From: Sphingomonas sp. IC081
GTDB lineage: Bacteria > Pseudomonadota > Alphaproteobacteria > Sphingomonadales > Sphingomonadaceae
Assembly (NCBI RefSeq): GCF_006874585.1
Contig: NZ_CP029762.1
Span: 713,922 to 777,921, forward strand
Length of the DNA: 64,000 nucleotides
Direction of reading: 5' to 3'
The notes under the pieces: generated by a model
The model's input: the letters and a program-made list of their open reading frames with translations, nothing else
What the model was told of the DNA's origin: nothing
Databases searched by the model: none
Shown: piece after piece, positions 33,783-42,581 of the stretch
Layout of the letters: every line of letters begins with the position of its first letter
Numbering within the stretch: the stretch's first letter is position 1
Translations under genes and position numbers: made by a program

Positions 33783-35473
33783 ATCACGCCTTCCTTCAGC
33801 ATCGAAACCGCCGTCGCACAGGCCCGCGCGGTAAGCGCCATGTACGTGAGCGAAGGGTTCTGACAGGCCGACGAACTCATCTGCGCGCCGTCGGTGACGA
33901 ACAGGTTCGGGATATCGTGGGCCTGACTCAAGCGGTTGAGAACCGAGGTTTTCGGGTCCCAGCCCATGCGCGCGCCGCCCATCTCGTGGATCGAGGTGCC
34001 ACCGTGACCGGGCCGGTCGAACCCCATGATGACATGCCCGCCCGCTTCGGTGAGCATCGCGGTCGCCTCGCGGTGGGCATCGGCCAGCGCGGCCAGCTCC
34101 TCCTTGCCATGCTCGAAGGCGATCTCGAGCTGGCGCACGCCGCGCGGATCGGCGCGCTTGCTCAGCGTCAGGCGGTTGCTGGCGCGCGGCATCGAATCCG
34201 CGAAGACCACCAGCACCATCGTCCACGGGCCGATCTTGTGCAGTTCCTCCTTGTAGTCCTTGCCGATGCCACCCATCCGCTTGCCGCGCGTCCAGGTGCC
34301 CTGCAGCGCACCGCCCTGGAATGAATAGCCGCGCGTGAAGCCGTCCCCGTCCAGCGTATCGAGATTGCGGAAGCGCGGGATGACGATGCCGGTCGGGCGG
34401 TTGCCGAAGCTGGTGCGCCCTTCGTAACCGGGCATCACCGCCATGGCCGCCATCGTATTGGCATGGTCCATGATATGCGTGCCGAGCACGCCGCTGGAAT
34501 TGGCAAGGCCATGCGGCATCGCCTCGCTGGCCGAGTTCAGCATCAGATGAACCGAATTGAACGCACCTGCATTGAGGAACACGACCCGCGCATAAGCCAC
34601 TTTGTGCTCGCCGGTTTTGGTGTCGATCCAGCGTACTCCGGTGACACGGCCGGTCTTCGGGTCGTAATCGACCTTGTGGACCTGCGCATCGGTAACGACC
34701 TTCAGCCGCCCGGTCTTCTTCGCCGCCGGCAGCGTGGCCGATTGCGTGGAGAAATAGGCGCCATAGGAACACCCCCGCGCGCAGATGCTGCGGTACTGGC
34801 AATGTCCGCGGCCTTGCTCCGGGCGCGCTTCGGTGAGATTGGCGGTGCGGCCGATGGTCATCACCCGGTCCGGGTACTTCGCGCGAATACGCTCACGCGC
34901 GGCCTGCTCTACGCAGTTCAGTTCCATCGGCGGCAGGAAGCGCCCATCGGGAAGCTGAGCCAGTCCCTCCGCCGCGCCGGAAACGCCGACGAATTCCTCG
35001 ACCTTGTCGTACCACGGCGCCAAATCGGCATAGCGGATCGGCCAGTCGGTGCCGAAACCGTCGCGCTTGTTGGCACCAAAATCATAGTCCGACCAGCGAT
35101 AGCACTGCCGCCCCCATGTCAGCGAGCGACCGCCAAGCTGGTAGGAGCGGAACCAGTCGAACTCCTTGCCCGGTGCCTTCTGGTAGGGCTGTTCGGTATC
35201 GTTGACGAAGTGGTTCTCGGTGAACTCGTTGAAATGCCGGTTGAGCATCTGCACCGGGTATTCACGGGCGTAGAGCGCCGCGTCGCCCTGCCCGCGATAT
35301 TCCATTTCCCACGGAGCCTTGAGCTCGGTCTCGTAGCCCGTCTGATGCTCGATATTGCGCCCGCGCTCTACCATGAGCACGGTTAATCCCGCCTCGGTGA
35401 GTTCCTTGGCCGCCCAGCCCCCGGTTATGCCGGAGCCGACGACGATCGCATCGAATTGCGTGTTGTTTTCCAT
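33779..35473 (-). CDS. GMC-family oxidoreductase (gluconate-type dehydrogenase large subunit)
   Basis: 564 residues. The FAD-binding GxGxxG is VVGSGITGGWAAKEL (residues 11-25) with ERG at the end of the second strand. The C-terminal half has the GMC patterns HEMGGARMGWDP and NLFVTDGAQM, and NPSLTYMALTARA. No signal peptide. The neighbouring subunit-3-like gene 2 bp upstream indicates a membrane-linked sugar/polyol dehydrogenase complex of the gluconate 2-dehydrogenase or FAD-GMC type. No cytochrome c subunit is encoded next to it, so the electron acceptor is unknown. The exact sugar is not predictable. Confidence 0.85.
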   Translation of the reverse strand: MENNTQFDAIVVGSGITGGWAAKELTEAGLTVLMVERGRNIEHQTGYETELKAPWEMEYRGQGDAALYAREYPVQMLNRHFNEFTENHFVNDTEQPYQKAPGKEFDWFRSYQLGGRSLTWGRQCYRWSDYDFGANKRDGFGTDWPIRYADLAPWYDKVEEFVGVSGAAEGLAQLPDGRFLPPMELNCVEQAARERIRAKYPDRVMTIGRTANLTEARPEQGRGHCQYRSICARGCSYGAYFSTQSATLPAAKKTGRLKVVTDAQVHKVDYDPKTGRVTGVRWIDTKTGEHKVAYARVVFLNAGAFNSVHLMLNSASEAMPHGLANSSGVLGTHIMDHANTMAAMAVMPGYEGRTSFGNRPTGIVIPRFRNLDTLDGDGFTRGYSFQGGALQGTWTRGKRMGGIGKDYKEELHKIGPWTMVLVVFADSMPRASNRLTLSKRADPRGVRQLEIAFEHGKEELAALADAHREATAMLTEAGGHVIMGFDRPGHGGTSIHEMGGARMGWDPKTSVLNRLSQAHDIPNLFVTDGAQMSSSACQNPSLTYMALTARACATAVSMLKEGVI

Positions 35474-35475
35474 TG

Positions 35476-36108
35476 TCAGCCGAAATCCACTGCAGTCCAG
35501 TCGCTGGAGAAAGCGCGCATCTCCGGGGTGAGCGGGATGTCCCATTCCCATTTACCGGGGACCAGTTCGTAACGAAGCTCCTGCGATCCGCCTGCCTCGC
35601 TGGTGTAGTAGCCGGTGAGGATCAGCCCCTTCAGTGCGTTCCACGGCGAAGGCGGCGCGCCCTGCGCAAAAGCCGCATCGTCGAGTGCGGTCAGCAGGCG
35701 GGTGCGCTCGGCGGCGCTATGGCGCAGGAAATCGCCGCCTGCCGCACGGTCGAGCACATGTTCCAGCCAGGGCAGATAGCGCAGCGATCCGTCCCGGCGC
35801 CGGAAGGGAGCGGTGGCGGCGGTTACCATCTCGGCAGCCATCGGCGTGCGCGTTCCGCCAAGCCCATGGGCAAGCGCCAGCACCACGAAATCGCCGACGC
35901 CGACCTCCATCGCTCCCGGCGTATCGGTGCGCGGGATCACGAGGTCGGACACTTCCGCGATCAGGCGGCGCTGGCGATCACTCGGCAGGTCTTCGGCATC
36001 GAGATCGGTGAGCTTCACGCCCGCCGCGGGGATGCCCAGCGCCAGCGCCAGCAACGCCGCGCCGGCCGTGAACTCACGGCGGTTCCAGCCCTTGTGGGCT
36101 CCGCTCAT
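35476..36108 (-). CDS. Gluconate 2-dehydrogenase subunit 3-like protein
   Basis: 210 residues. The N-terminus GWNRREFTAGAALLALALGIP is a Tat-like leader (RR plus hydrophobic core), so the complex is probably exported or membrane-attached. The mature region (IAEVSDLVIPRTDTPGAMEVGVGDFV) is the family signature of G2DH subunit 3, a small partner that carries the catalytic GMC subunit across with it. ATGA overlap with the upstream small gene, and a 2-bp gap to the GMC gene. Confidence 0.85.
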   Translation of the reverse strand: MSGAHKGWNRREFTAGAALLALALGIPAAGVKLTDLDAEDLPSDRQRRLIAEVSDLVIPRTDTPGAMEVGVGDFVVLALAHGLGGTRTPMAAEMVTAATAPFRRRDGSLRYLPWLEHVLDRAAGGDFLRHSAAERTRLLTALDDAAFAQGAPPSPWNALKGLILTGYYTSEAGGSQELRYELVPGKWEWDIPLTPEMRAFSSDWTAVDFG

Positions 36109-36320
36109 CGGCCGCCTCCCATCAGTTTTGCGTTGCGCGCGAGATCGTTGCGGCTGGGCCGAGCAGTCATTTCGAGGAGGCGCATTGCGTGCTGACCATC
36201 GCCCATGCCGGCACCCCCTTCGATCTCGGGGCCCGGTTTGGCGGCGATTCGGGGCATCAGGCCGATGGTTATCCCTGATCCGCCGGCCACCATACCCGTT
36301 CTCAGGCGCGGACTTGTCAT
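36105..36320 (-). CDS. Small protein at the head of the GMC dehydrogenase operon
   Basis: 71 residues from ATG 36320 (GAGAGGAAGC precedes it; GTG at 36332 is possible). It ends in an ATGA overlap with the subunit-3 gene. Gly/Met-rich with a weakly hydrophobic N-terminal segment (GMVAGGSGITIGLMPRI) and a basic C-terminus (MTARPSRNDLARNAKLMGG). No recognised domain. The overlap and good ribosome site argue that it is translated. It may help assemble the dehydrogenase; that is only a guess. Confidence 0.55.
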   Translation of the reverse strand: MTSPRLRTGMVAGGSGITIGLMPRIAAKPGPEIEGGAGMGDGQHAMRLLEMTARPSRNDLARNAKLMGGGR

Positions 36321-36349
36321 GCTTCCTCTCACATTTTTTATAATTATCG

Positions 36350-36362
36350 TTCTAATTTTAGA
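36350..36362. promoter_or_regulatory. AT-rich dyad, candidate operator
   Basis: TCTAA-TT-TTAGA at 36351-36362 is a perfect dyad. TTCTAATT here also occurs at 36435-36442 and, inverted, at 48936-48943. All three lie in divergent regions. The site could be a TetR-type operator controlling the dehydrogenase operon and the MFS gene. Confidence 0.4.
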
Positions 36363-36432
36363 TGAGGCGATCGGTCAAGGCCTTCGATTGCATTGACCGC
36401 GATCAAATTCGCCGATAACAAACAGGAATACA

Positions 36433-36442
36433 AATTCTAATT
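36433..36442. promoter_or_regulatory. AATTCTAATT motif upstream of the MFS gene
   Basis: Ten bases identical, inverted, to 48936-48945 beside the TetR gene. In a GC-rich genome such an AT-rich decamer is rare, so common control is possible but not shown. Confidence 0.35.
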
Positions 36443-36473
36443 AAGTGCCGGGCAGCGGCACGGGCGGAGAGGC

Positions 36474-37697
36474 ATGAACCCGGTTTCCCGATTCTTCAGA
36501 AAGCTCACCATGAAGCCGCAGGGCATGACGATCGTCATCGCGGCTTTCCTCCCGATCTTCGCGATCGTCTCGATGTTCCCGATCGTGGCGTCGATGATCG
36601 CGCACTTCAAAACGGACCCCGATGCAGCGGCAAAAGTGCCTCTGATGGTCACTGCGCCGGGCCTTACCATCGCGATCCTCGCACCATTCGCGGGCTGGTT
36701 CGTGGACACCTTCGGCCGCCGGAGGCTGCTGCTGATCTGCACGTTTTTCTACGGGCTGTTCGGCACCCTGCCGTTCTTCCTCGACGACCTGAACCACATC
36801 TTCGCCAGCCGTCTGGCGCTGGGCGTGTGCGAGGCGGGCATCCTCACCATCGTAAACACCCTGATCGGCGACTACTGGGATAACGAAAGCCGCCGCAACT
36901 GGCTGTTTCTGCAAGGCGTGATCGGGCCGTTCCTGGCCTCGGGCGTGATCCTGATGTCCGGCCTTGTCGCCTCGGTCCGCTGGAACGGCGGCTTCCTCGT
37001 CTACCTCGTCGCTTTCCCGATCTATCTGGCGATGCTGGTGTTCCTCTACGAACCCCAGGGCCGTGCCGCGCATGACGAAGCGCCAACCGCACCGGCGGGC
37101 GAAAAGGCCCGCTTCCCGCTCGGCGCCGCGCTGGGCGTCGGCGCGCTGACGCTGTTTTCGGCGGCACAGTATTATGTCTTCATCGTCAACGGCAGCATCG
37201 CCTTCGGCGAAGTGGGCGTGACCGATCCTGCCGCCGTCGCCAAGATGAGCTTCCTGCCGAGCTTGTTCGTCATCCTCGGCGCGCTGCTGTTCCGCATCCT
37301 GTCGGGCCGTTCCAACGGCGTGCAACTGGGTGCTTTCCTCGCCATCCTCGGGACCGGCCTTGCCGTCATCGGCCTGGCTCGCAACCCGGGCGAGATGATT
37401 GTCGGCCTTGCCATCCAGCAGACCGGCGCCGGCATGGCCGTGCCCTCGCTGATCGCCTGGGCCCAGACCAAGTTCCCCTTCGAGCATCGCGGCCGGGGCA
37501 TGGGCATCTGGACCGGCTCATTCTTCTTCGGCCAGTTCATATCGCCCGCACTCGTCCATCAGGCCAGCGGCGCGACCGGCTCCATGCAAGGCGCTTTCGT
37601 GACGGCGGGCACCGTGTCGCTGGTGGTGGCACTGGCCGCACTCGGCGTGGGCTTCACGGGCGGCAAGACGCCGCACGGAGCCCCGAACGCGGCCTGA
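36474..37697 (+). CDS. MFS transporter (sugar/organic-acid importer type)
   Basis: 407 residues, twelve spans. Motif WFVDTFGRRRLLL after TM2 and the long central loop (APTAPAGEKARFPL) are typical MFS features. Divergent from the GMC dehydrogenase operon, so it likely brings in the dehydrogenase substrate or its product. Start ATG 36474 directly after a GAGAGGC sequence. Converges with the YbdD gene across 9 bp. Confidence 0.82.
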   Translation: MNPVSRFFRKLTMKPQGMTIVIAAFLPIFAIVSMFPIVASMIAHFKTDPDAAAKVPLMVTAPGLTIAILAPFAGWFVDTFGRRRLLLICTFFYGLFGTLPFFLDDLNHIFASRLALGVCEAGILTIVNTLIGDYWDNESRRNWLFLQGVIGPFLASGVILMSGLVASVRWNGGFLVYLVAFPIYLAMLVFLYEPQGRAAHDEAPTAPAGEKARFPLGAALGVGALTLFSAAQYYVFIVNGSIAFGEVGVTDPAAVAKMSFLPSLFVILGALLFRILSGRSNGVQLGAFLAILGTGLAVIGLARNPGEMIVGLAIQQTGAGMAVPSLIAWAQTKFPFEHRGRGMGIWTGSFFFGQFISPALVHQASGATGSMQGAFVTAGTVSLVVALAALGVGFTGGKTPHGAPNAA

Positions 37698-37706
37698 TCC
37701 AGAGCC

Positions 37707-37892
37707 TCAACAGCAGCGCCCGCCGTTTCTTCCACCATAGCGGGCCTGCTGCCGATCACGAAAAAAGGCCTTCCGGTCCATGACCGGGCGGTCGGGGTGG
37801 CGGGCCTGCATGTGCCTGACGTAATCCTCGTAATCGGGCATTCCGACCATCAGGTGCAGCGCCTTGCGCAGCGTGGCGAGAGGATCGCTCAT
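37707..37892 (-). CDS. YbdD/YjiX-family small protein
   Basis: 61 residues. Matches the YbdD/YjiX (DUF466) family: LVGMPDYEDYVRHMQ, HPDRPVMDRKAFFRDRQQARY. Always encoded beside CstA/BtsT; here the ATG overlaps the cstA stop by 4 bases. YbdD-type proteins are needed for pyruvate uptake by the partner carrier; the direct role is not settled. A short C-terminal CC ends the protein. Confidence 0.88.
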   Translation of the reverse strand: MSDPLATLRKALHLMVGMPDYEDYVRHMQARHPDRPVMDRKAFFRDRQQARYGGRNGGRCC

Positions 37893-39940
37893 GCCGCCGC
37901 CACCGTTTCATCGATCACCTCACAGGCAGTCGGCACGGCGCTGCGACGCGCCGCAAGGACGCTGCGCAGGCTGAACACCAGCAAGGCAAGGACCACCGCC
38001 AGAAACACCGCGACAAGTGCGGCATCGATACGGTCATTGAGGATCACCTGCCGCATTTCCGACAATGACTTTGCCGGCGCCAGAACCTGCCCCCTGTCCG
38101 CCGCCGCCTCGAACCTGGCGGCATGAGCCAGGAAGCCCACCTTGGGATCGGCTGCAAACAGCTTTAGCCAGCCCGCCGTGCCCGTGCACAGCAGCAGCCA
38201 TGCCGCCGGGAGAGCCGTCACCCAGACATAACGATCACGCTTCATGCGGAACAGCACCACCGTCCCCAGCATCAGGGCGATTGCCGCCAGCATCTGGTTG
38301 GCGATACCGAAGACCGGCCAGAGCGTGTTCACCCCGCCCAGCGGATCGGACACGCCCTGATGGAGGAAAAACCCCCAGGCCGCCACACAAAGCCCTGTCG
38401 CCACAAGCCCGGGCACCACCCCTTCGTTCTTGCCGAAACGCGGCGCGGCGATGGCGATCAGGTCCTGTAGCATGAACCGTCCCGCGCGGGTGCCCGCATC
38501 AACGGCGGTAAGGATGAACAACGCCTCGAACAGGATCGCGAAGTGGTACCAGAACGCCTTCATCGCCGGCCCGCCGACAACATGCGAGAAGATCTCCGCC
38601 ATGGCGACCGCCAGGGTTGGCGCCCCGCCCGCGCGTGAAATGATCGTGTGCTCCCCCAGATCGCGCGCGGTCTGCACCAGCGTGTCGGCGGACAGCGGAT
38701 ACCCCATCGCGGTCACCGCCTGCGCCACCTGATGCGGCTCGGTGCCGATCACCGCGGCCGGGCTGTTCATCGCGAAATAGATGCCGGGATCGAGGATCGA
38801 AGCGCCGATCAGCGCCATGATCGCCACGAACGCCTCCATCAGCATCGCACCATAGCCGATCATCGGCGCATCGGCCTCGGTGGCGATCAGCTTGGGCGTC
38901 GTGCCGCTGGCGATCAGCGCGTGGAACCCGGATACCGCGCCGCAGGCGATGGTGATGAACAGGAACGGGAACAGCGATCCCGCCCAGACCGGGCCGCCGT
39001 CCGCCGCGAATGCGGTCACTGAAGGCATGCGCAGCGCAGGTGCCATGATGACGATACCCACCGCCAGCGCCGCGATCGCGCCGATCTTGAGAAAAGTCGA
39101 GAGGTAGTCGCGCGGAGCGAGCAGCAGCCAGACCGGCAGCACCGAGGCGACCGCGCCATAGCCGATCAGGATCCAGCACAGCTGGATCGGTGTCAGCGTG
39201 AACAGCGGCCCCCAGAACGGCGACTGCGCCACCCACTGCCCACAGACCAGCGCCGCGATCAGGCCGATCAGTCCCAGCACCGAGACTTCGCCGATCCGCC
39301 CGGGCCTGATCCACCGGGTGTAACCGCCCATCGCCAGCGCCAGGGGCACGGTTGCCGCCACGGTGAACAGCCCCCATGGGCTGGCCGCCAGCGCCTTGAC
39401 GACAATCAGAGCCAGTACCGCCAGGATGATGATCATGATGAGGAACGCCCCGAAGAGCGCTATCACGCCTGCCGCCTGGCCCATTTCCATGCGCACCAGC
39501 TCCCCCAGCGAGCGCCCGTCGCGACGCATCGAGATGAACAGCACCATGAAGTCCTGCACGGCACCGGCCAGCACCACGCCCACGATGATCCACAGCGTGC
39601 CCGGCAGATAGCCCATCTGTGCGGCCAGCACCGGCCCCACCAGCGGTCCGGCCCCGGCGATAGCGGCAAAGTGGTGCCCGAACAGCACCCGCTTGTCGGT
39701 CGCCACATAATCCAGCCCGTCGGCACGGTAGACAGCCGGGGTCGCTCGTCCGGGATCGAGGCGCATGACCTTCCGGGCGATGAAGCGCGCATAGAAGCGA
39801 TAGGCCACAAGGAAAGAACAGACCGCCGCGACCAGAATCCACAGCGCGCTGATCGTCTCTCCGCGCGACAGGGCCACGACCGCCAGCGATCCGGTCGCCA
39901 CCAGGGCCATGACGATCCAGCCAATTCGATGCACGGTCAT
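37889..39940 (-). CDS. cstA: Carbon starvation protein A, pyruvate/peptide transporter
   Basis: 683 residues with about sixteen hydrophobic segments. CstA signatures: VATDKRVLFGHHFAAIAGAG, VLAGAVQDFMVLFIS and GFHALIASGTTPKLI. Family members BtsT/CstA import pyruvate, and CstA was first linked to peptide use under carbon starvation. ATG at 39940 is preceded by GGAAGAGG. Coupled to YbdD by an ATGA overlap. Confidence 0.93.
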   Translation of the reverse strand: MTVHRIGWIVMALVATGSLAVVALSRGETISALWILVAAVCSFLVAYRFYARFIARKVMRLDPGRATPAVYRADGLDYVATDKRVLFGHHFAAIAGAGPLVGPVLAAQMGYLPGTLWIIVGVVLAGAVQDFMVLFISMRRDGRSLGELVRMEMGQAAGVIALFGAFLIMIIILAVLALIVVKALAASPWGLFTVAATVPLALAMGGYTRWIRPGRIGEVSVLGLIGLIAALVCGQWVAQSPFWGPLFTLTPIQLCWILIGYGAVASVLPVWLLLAPRDYLSTFLKIGAIAALAVGIVIMAPALRMPSVTAFAADGGPVWAGSLFPFLFITIACGAVSGFHALIASGTTPKLIATEADAPMIGYGAMLMEAFVAIMALIGASILDPGIYFAMNSPAAVIGTEPHQVAQAVTAMGYPLSADTLVQTARDLGEHTIISRAGGAPTLAVAMAEIFSHVVGGPAMKAFWYHFAILFEALFILTAVDAGTRAGRFMLQDLIAIAAPRFGKNEGVVPGLVATGLCVAAWGFFLHQGVSDPLGGVNTLWPVFGIANQMLAAIALMLGTVVLFRMKRDRYVWVTALPAAWLLLCTGTAGWLKLFAADPKVGFLAHAARFEAAADRGQVLAPAKSLSEMRQVILNDRIDAALVAVFLAVVLALLVFSLRSVLAARRSAVPTACEVIDETVAAA

Positions 39941-40049
39941 ATCCTCTTCCCATATCGGCTCGAAATGCCGTTTGCGCAGGAATGGGCTGAGCCTGCAACC
40001 CCCTGTCGGCCGCTTGCCACTGACGGGACTTGGCCATACCTCTCGTCCG

Positions 40050-41216
40050 GTGACGAAATTCGAAGAGATCGGCGCCCCGCTTGCCCGGCGCATCGCCCTT
40101 GCCGCGCAGGGCTTTGGCGCCCGGCCTGCGCGCGCGCCGAAACCGGCCGACCTGCGCCGCGTGCTGGGCAAGGTTCACCTTCACCAGATCGACAGCGTCA
40201 ACGTGCTGGTCCGTGCGCATTACCTGCCTGCCTTCTCGCGCCTCGGCGCTTATGATCGCGCCGATCTCGAAACGCTGGCCTGGGGCCCCAGGCGCCAACG
40301 CGCACTGTTCGAATACTGGGCGCACGAAGCCTCGCTGCTGCCGTTCGAATTGCAGCCACTGCTGCGCTGGCGCATGAACCAGGCGGATCGCGGTGAAGCC
40401 AGCTGGGGACGGATGCGGCTCTACGCCAGCGAACGACGCGCCGAGGCCATGGCCTTGCTTGACCGCATCCGGATCGACGGCCCGCTCGCCGCATCGGATT
40501 TCGAAAGCCACAAGGGCAAGTCCGGCTGGTGGGAATGGAGCGACACCAAGCGCGCGCTGGAATGGCTGTTCTGGGCGGGTCACATTACCACCGCCGCACG
40601 GCGCGGCAGCTTCGAGCGCCTCTATGACCTGACCGAGCGGGTGATCCCTGCCACCGTCATGGCGCTCCCCACGCCCGCCGATGCCGACGCCCACCGCGCG
40701 CTCATCGCCCATGCCGCCGCCGCCCACGGTATCGCCACCGACAAGGAACTGCGCGACTACTTCCGCCAGTCGCCCGAACAAGCCCGGCCCGCGATCCATG
40801 CGCTGGCCGAGGAAGGCGTGCTGATTCCGGTTTCCGTGGCGGGCGGAAAGCATGGCTGGCTGCACCGCGATGCCCGCCGCCCGCGCCGCATCGACGGCCG
40901 TGCTCTCCTGGCCCCCTTCGATCCGCTGGTCTGGGAGCGCGACCGCGCCGAGCGCCTGTTCGGCTTTCGCTACCGCATCGAGATCTACGTGCCTGCGGAA
41001 AAGCGCCTTCACGGCTACTACGTGCTGCCGTTCCTGCTGGGCGACCGTTTGGTCGCACGGGTCGACCTCAAGGCCGACCGCAAGGCTGCAATGCTGATCG
41101 TGCAATCGGCGCATTTCGAACCCGACGCGCCAGAAGATGCAAGAGAGCAACTGTCCGCCGAACTCGAAACCATGGCTGCGTGGTTGGGGCTGGAACTCGC
41201 ACCGCTGAAGCCATGA
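40050..41216 (+). CDS. YcaQ/AlkX-type winged-helix DNA glycosylase
   Basis: 388 residues from GTG 40050, chosen because homology to the HTH_42 family starts here (RIALAAQGF); no strong ribosome site, so the start is uncertain. The catalytic Q-x-D is QID at 46-48 (LHQIDSVNVLVRAHYLP), which marks the AlkX (YcaQ) branch that removes alkylated bases and nitrogen-mustard cross-links, rather than AlkZ. The three winged-helix tandem and the C-terminal beta-barrel (DPLVWERDRAERLFGF, LVARVDLKADR) are present. Divergent from cstA. Confidence 0.85.
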   Translation: MTKFEEIGAPLARRIALAAQGFGARPARAPKPADLRRVLGKVHLHQIDSVNVLVRAHYLPAFSRLGAYDRADLETLAWGPRRQRALFEYWAHEASLLPFELQPLLRWRMNQADRGEASWGRMRLYASERRAEAMALLDRIRIDGPLAASDFESHKGKSGWWEWSDTKRALEWLFWAGHITTAARRGSFERLYDLTERVIPATVMALPTPADADAHRALIAHAAAAHGIATDKELRDYFRQSPEQARPAIHALAEEGVLIPVSVAGGKHGWLHRDARRPRRIDGRALLAPFDPLVWERDRAERLFGFRYRIEIYVPAEKRLHGYYVLPFLLGDRLVARVDLKADRKAAMLIVQSAHFEPDAPEDAREQLSAELETMAAWLGLELAPLKP

Positions 41217-41292
41217 GCCTGCCGATGCGTCAGCCCGCCTTCCAATCGAGCTGGCCTTCCTGATATCTCAGAGAACGCGGAAAACAGGAATT

Positions 41293-42261
41293 TTATGGAA
41301 CGTGACGCGATACTGCCGGATCGGAAACGGCGCGCATCCGCGCGAGTTCGGCGGGGATCGGCCAGCCCCATTCCTCGTAAAGCCGTGCGAGCAGGGTCAG
41401 CAATTGGCGCAGTTCCGGCGCGGTGTCATCTTGCCTGAAACGCATCAACAGCGGCGCTGAAATCGGTTCGGCGATGTCGATGAAGGCCACGTCACCCCGG
41501 CCGTGATGCCGCACCGATTGCGGCACGATGCATGCACCGACGCCCGCCGCCACCATGACCAGCCCGGTCTGCAGTTCCCGCACTTCCTGGATCTGATCAG
41601 GCATCAACCCGTGCGAAACGAACGCCGAGAGTACCAGGTCGGCAAAACTCGGACGCGGCTCGCTGGGATAGAAGATCAATGGCTCCCGGCAAAGCCTTGC
41701 CAGTTCCACAGGCTCCCCCAGCAATGCCAGCGGATGGTCCTTCGCGACTGCGACCACAAGCGGTTCATTGCGAGCCAGCACATGACGGATACCCGGATCC
41801 TCGACAACGATCCGGTCGAAACCGATATCGATGCGGCGATCCTTCAGCGCCGCCATCTGCTCCTCGGTGCCCATTTCGGTCACGCCGATCTCGACTTGCG
41901 GCACGATCTCGCGGAACTGCCGGATTACCTCGGGCAGTCGCGCATAGAGCGTCGAGGGCACCAGCCCGAACACAAAGCGCGGTGATTTCCGCGCCGCCAG
42001 GTTCTGCATGGAGACCTGCAGCTGCTGCATGCCGCGCATGACCATGCTGGCCCGCTCATAGAGCAGCTTGCCCGCCTCGGTCAGCTTCAGCGGGCGAGTG
42101 CCGCGCTCGAACAGGGTCAATCCAAGCGAGACCTCAAGTTCCTGGATACGCTGGCTGAGCGGCGGCTGCGTCATGTGCAGTTGCTCCGCCGCGCGCGTGA
42201 AGCTGCGTTCGTTGGCGACCGCGAGAAAATAGCGCAGCTGGCGAATGTCGATGTTCTGCAT
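41293..42261 (-). CDS. LysR-family regulator, CatM/BenM-like
   Basis: 322 residues. HTH at residues 5-60 (RQLRYFLAVANERSFTRAAE, MTQPPLSQRIQELE). The effector domain resembles the BenM/CatM-type that sense aromatic acids: LARNEPLVVAVAKDHPLA, FYPSEPRPSFADL and the late AAGVGACIVPQSV. Divergent from the FUSC exporter and most likely its regulator. Confidence 0.88.
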   Translation of the reverse strand: MQNIDIRQLRYFLAVANERSFTRAAEQLHMTQPPLSQRIQELEVSLGLTLFERGTRPLKLTEAGKLLYERASMVMRGMQQLQVSMQNLAARKSPRFVFGLVPSTLYARLPEVIRQFREIVPQVEIGVTEMGTEEQMAALKDRRIDIGFDRIVVEDPGIRHVLARNEPLVVAVAKDHPLALLGEPVELARLCREPLIFYPSEPRPSFADLVLSAFVSHGLMPDQIQEVRELQTGLVMVAAGVGACIVPQSVRHHGRGDVAFIDIAEPISAPLLMRFRQDDTAPELRQLLTLLARLYEEWGWPIPAELARMRAVSDPAVSRHVP

Positions 42262-42581
42262 TTCACGTCGCTCCAGAGCCGCTCGTTGCGGGCCAAGCGC
42301 TCACCATCCATATCGCAGCGATATAATGTCAGTTCAACACAGTCCTTCCATCGACTCGGTGAAAGGTCCAGGGCAGCGCGGTCGGCGAGACCGACAAATC
42401 CTGGACAGGTTGCCGCCGAACAGGCGGACTTCCCCCTAAACTGCGCTGATGTTCATGCCCCAAGACTGCAACGGTGGATATAAGACAACAAGAGTTGCCT
42501 GTCTTGAACCCCGCATCGGCGTGCGCCTACCCCCGGCGGCAACCTTATCCAGCCATATCGTTCCGATGACGGCCTGACACC
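42262..42581. other. Divergent region between LysR and FUSC genes
   Basis: 320 bases with a LysR-type dyad described separately. No open frame here looks like a gene, and no RNA is seen. Probably holds both promoters. Confidence 0.45.
42310..42324. promoter_or_regulatory. LysR-type T-N11-A palindrome
   Basis: ATATCGC-A-GCGATAT is a perfect 7-bp-arm dyad and contains T-N11-A, the classic LysR box. It lies 49 bp upstream of the LysR gene and about 260 bp before FUSC. Good candidate for LysR binding. Confidence 0.6.
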
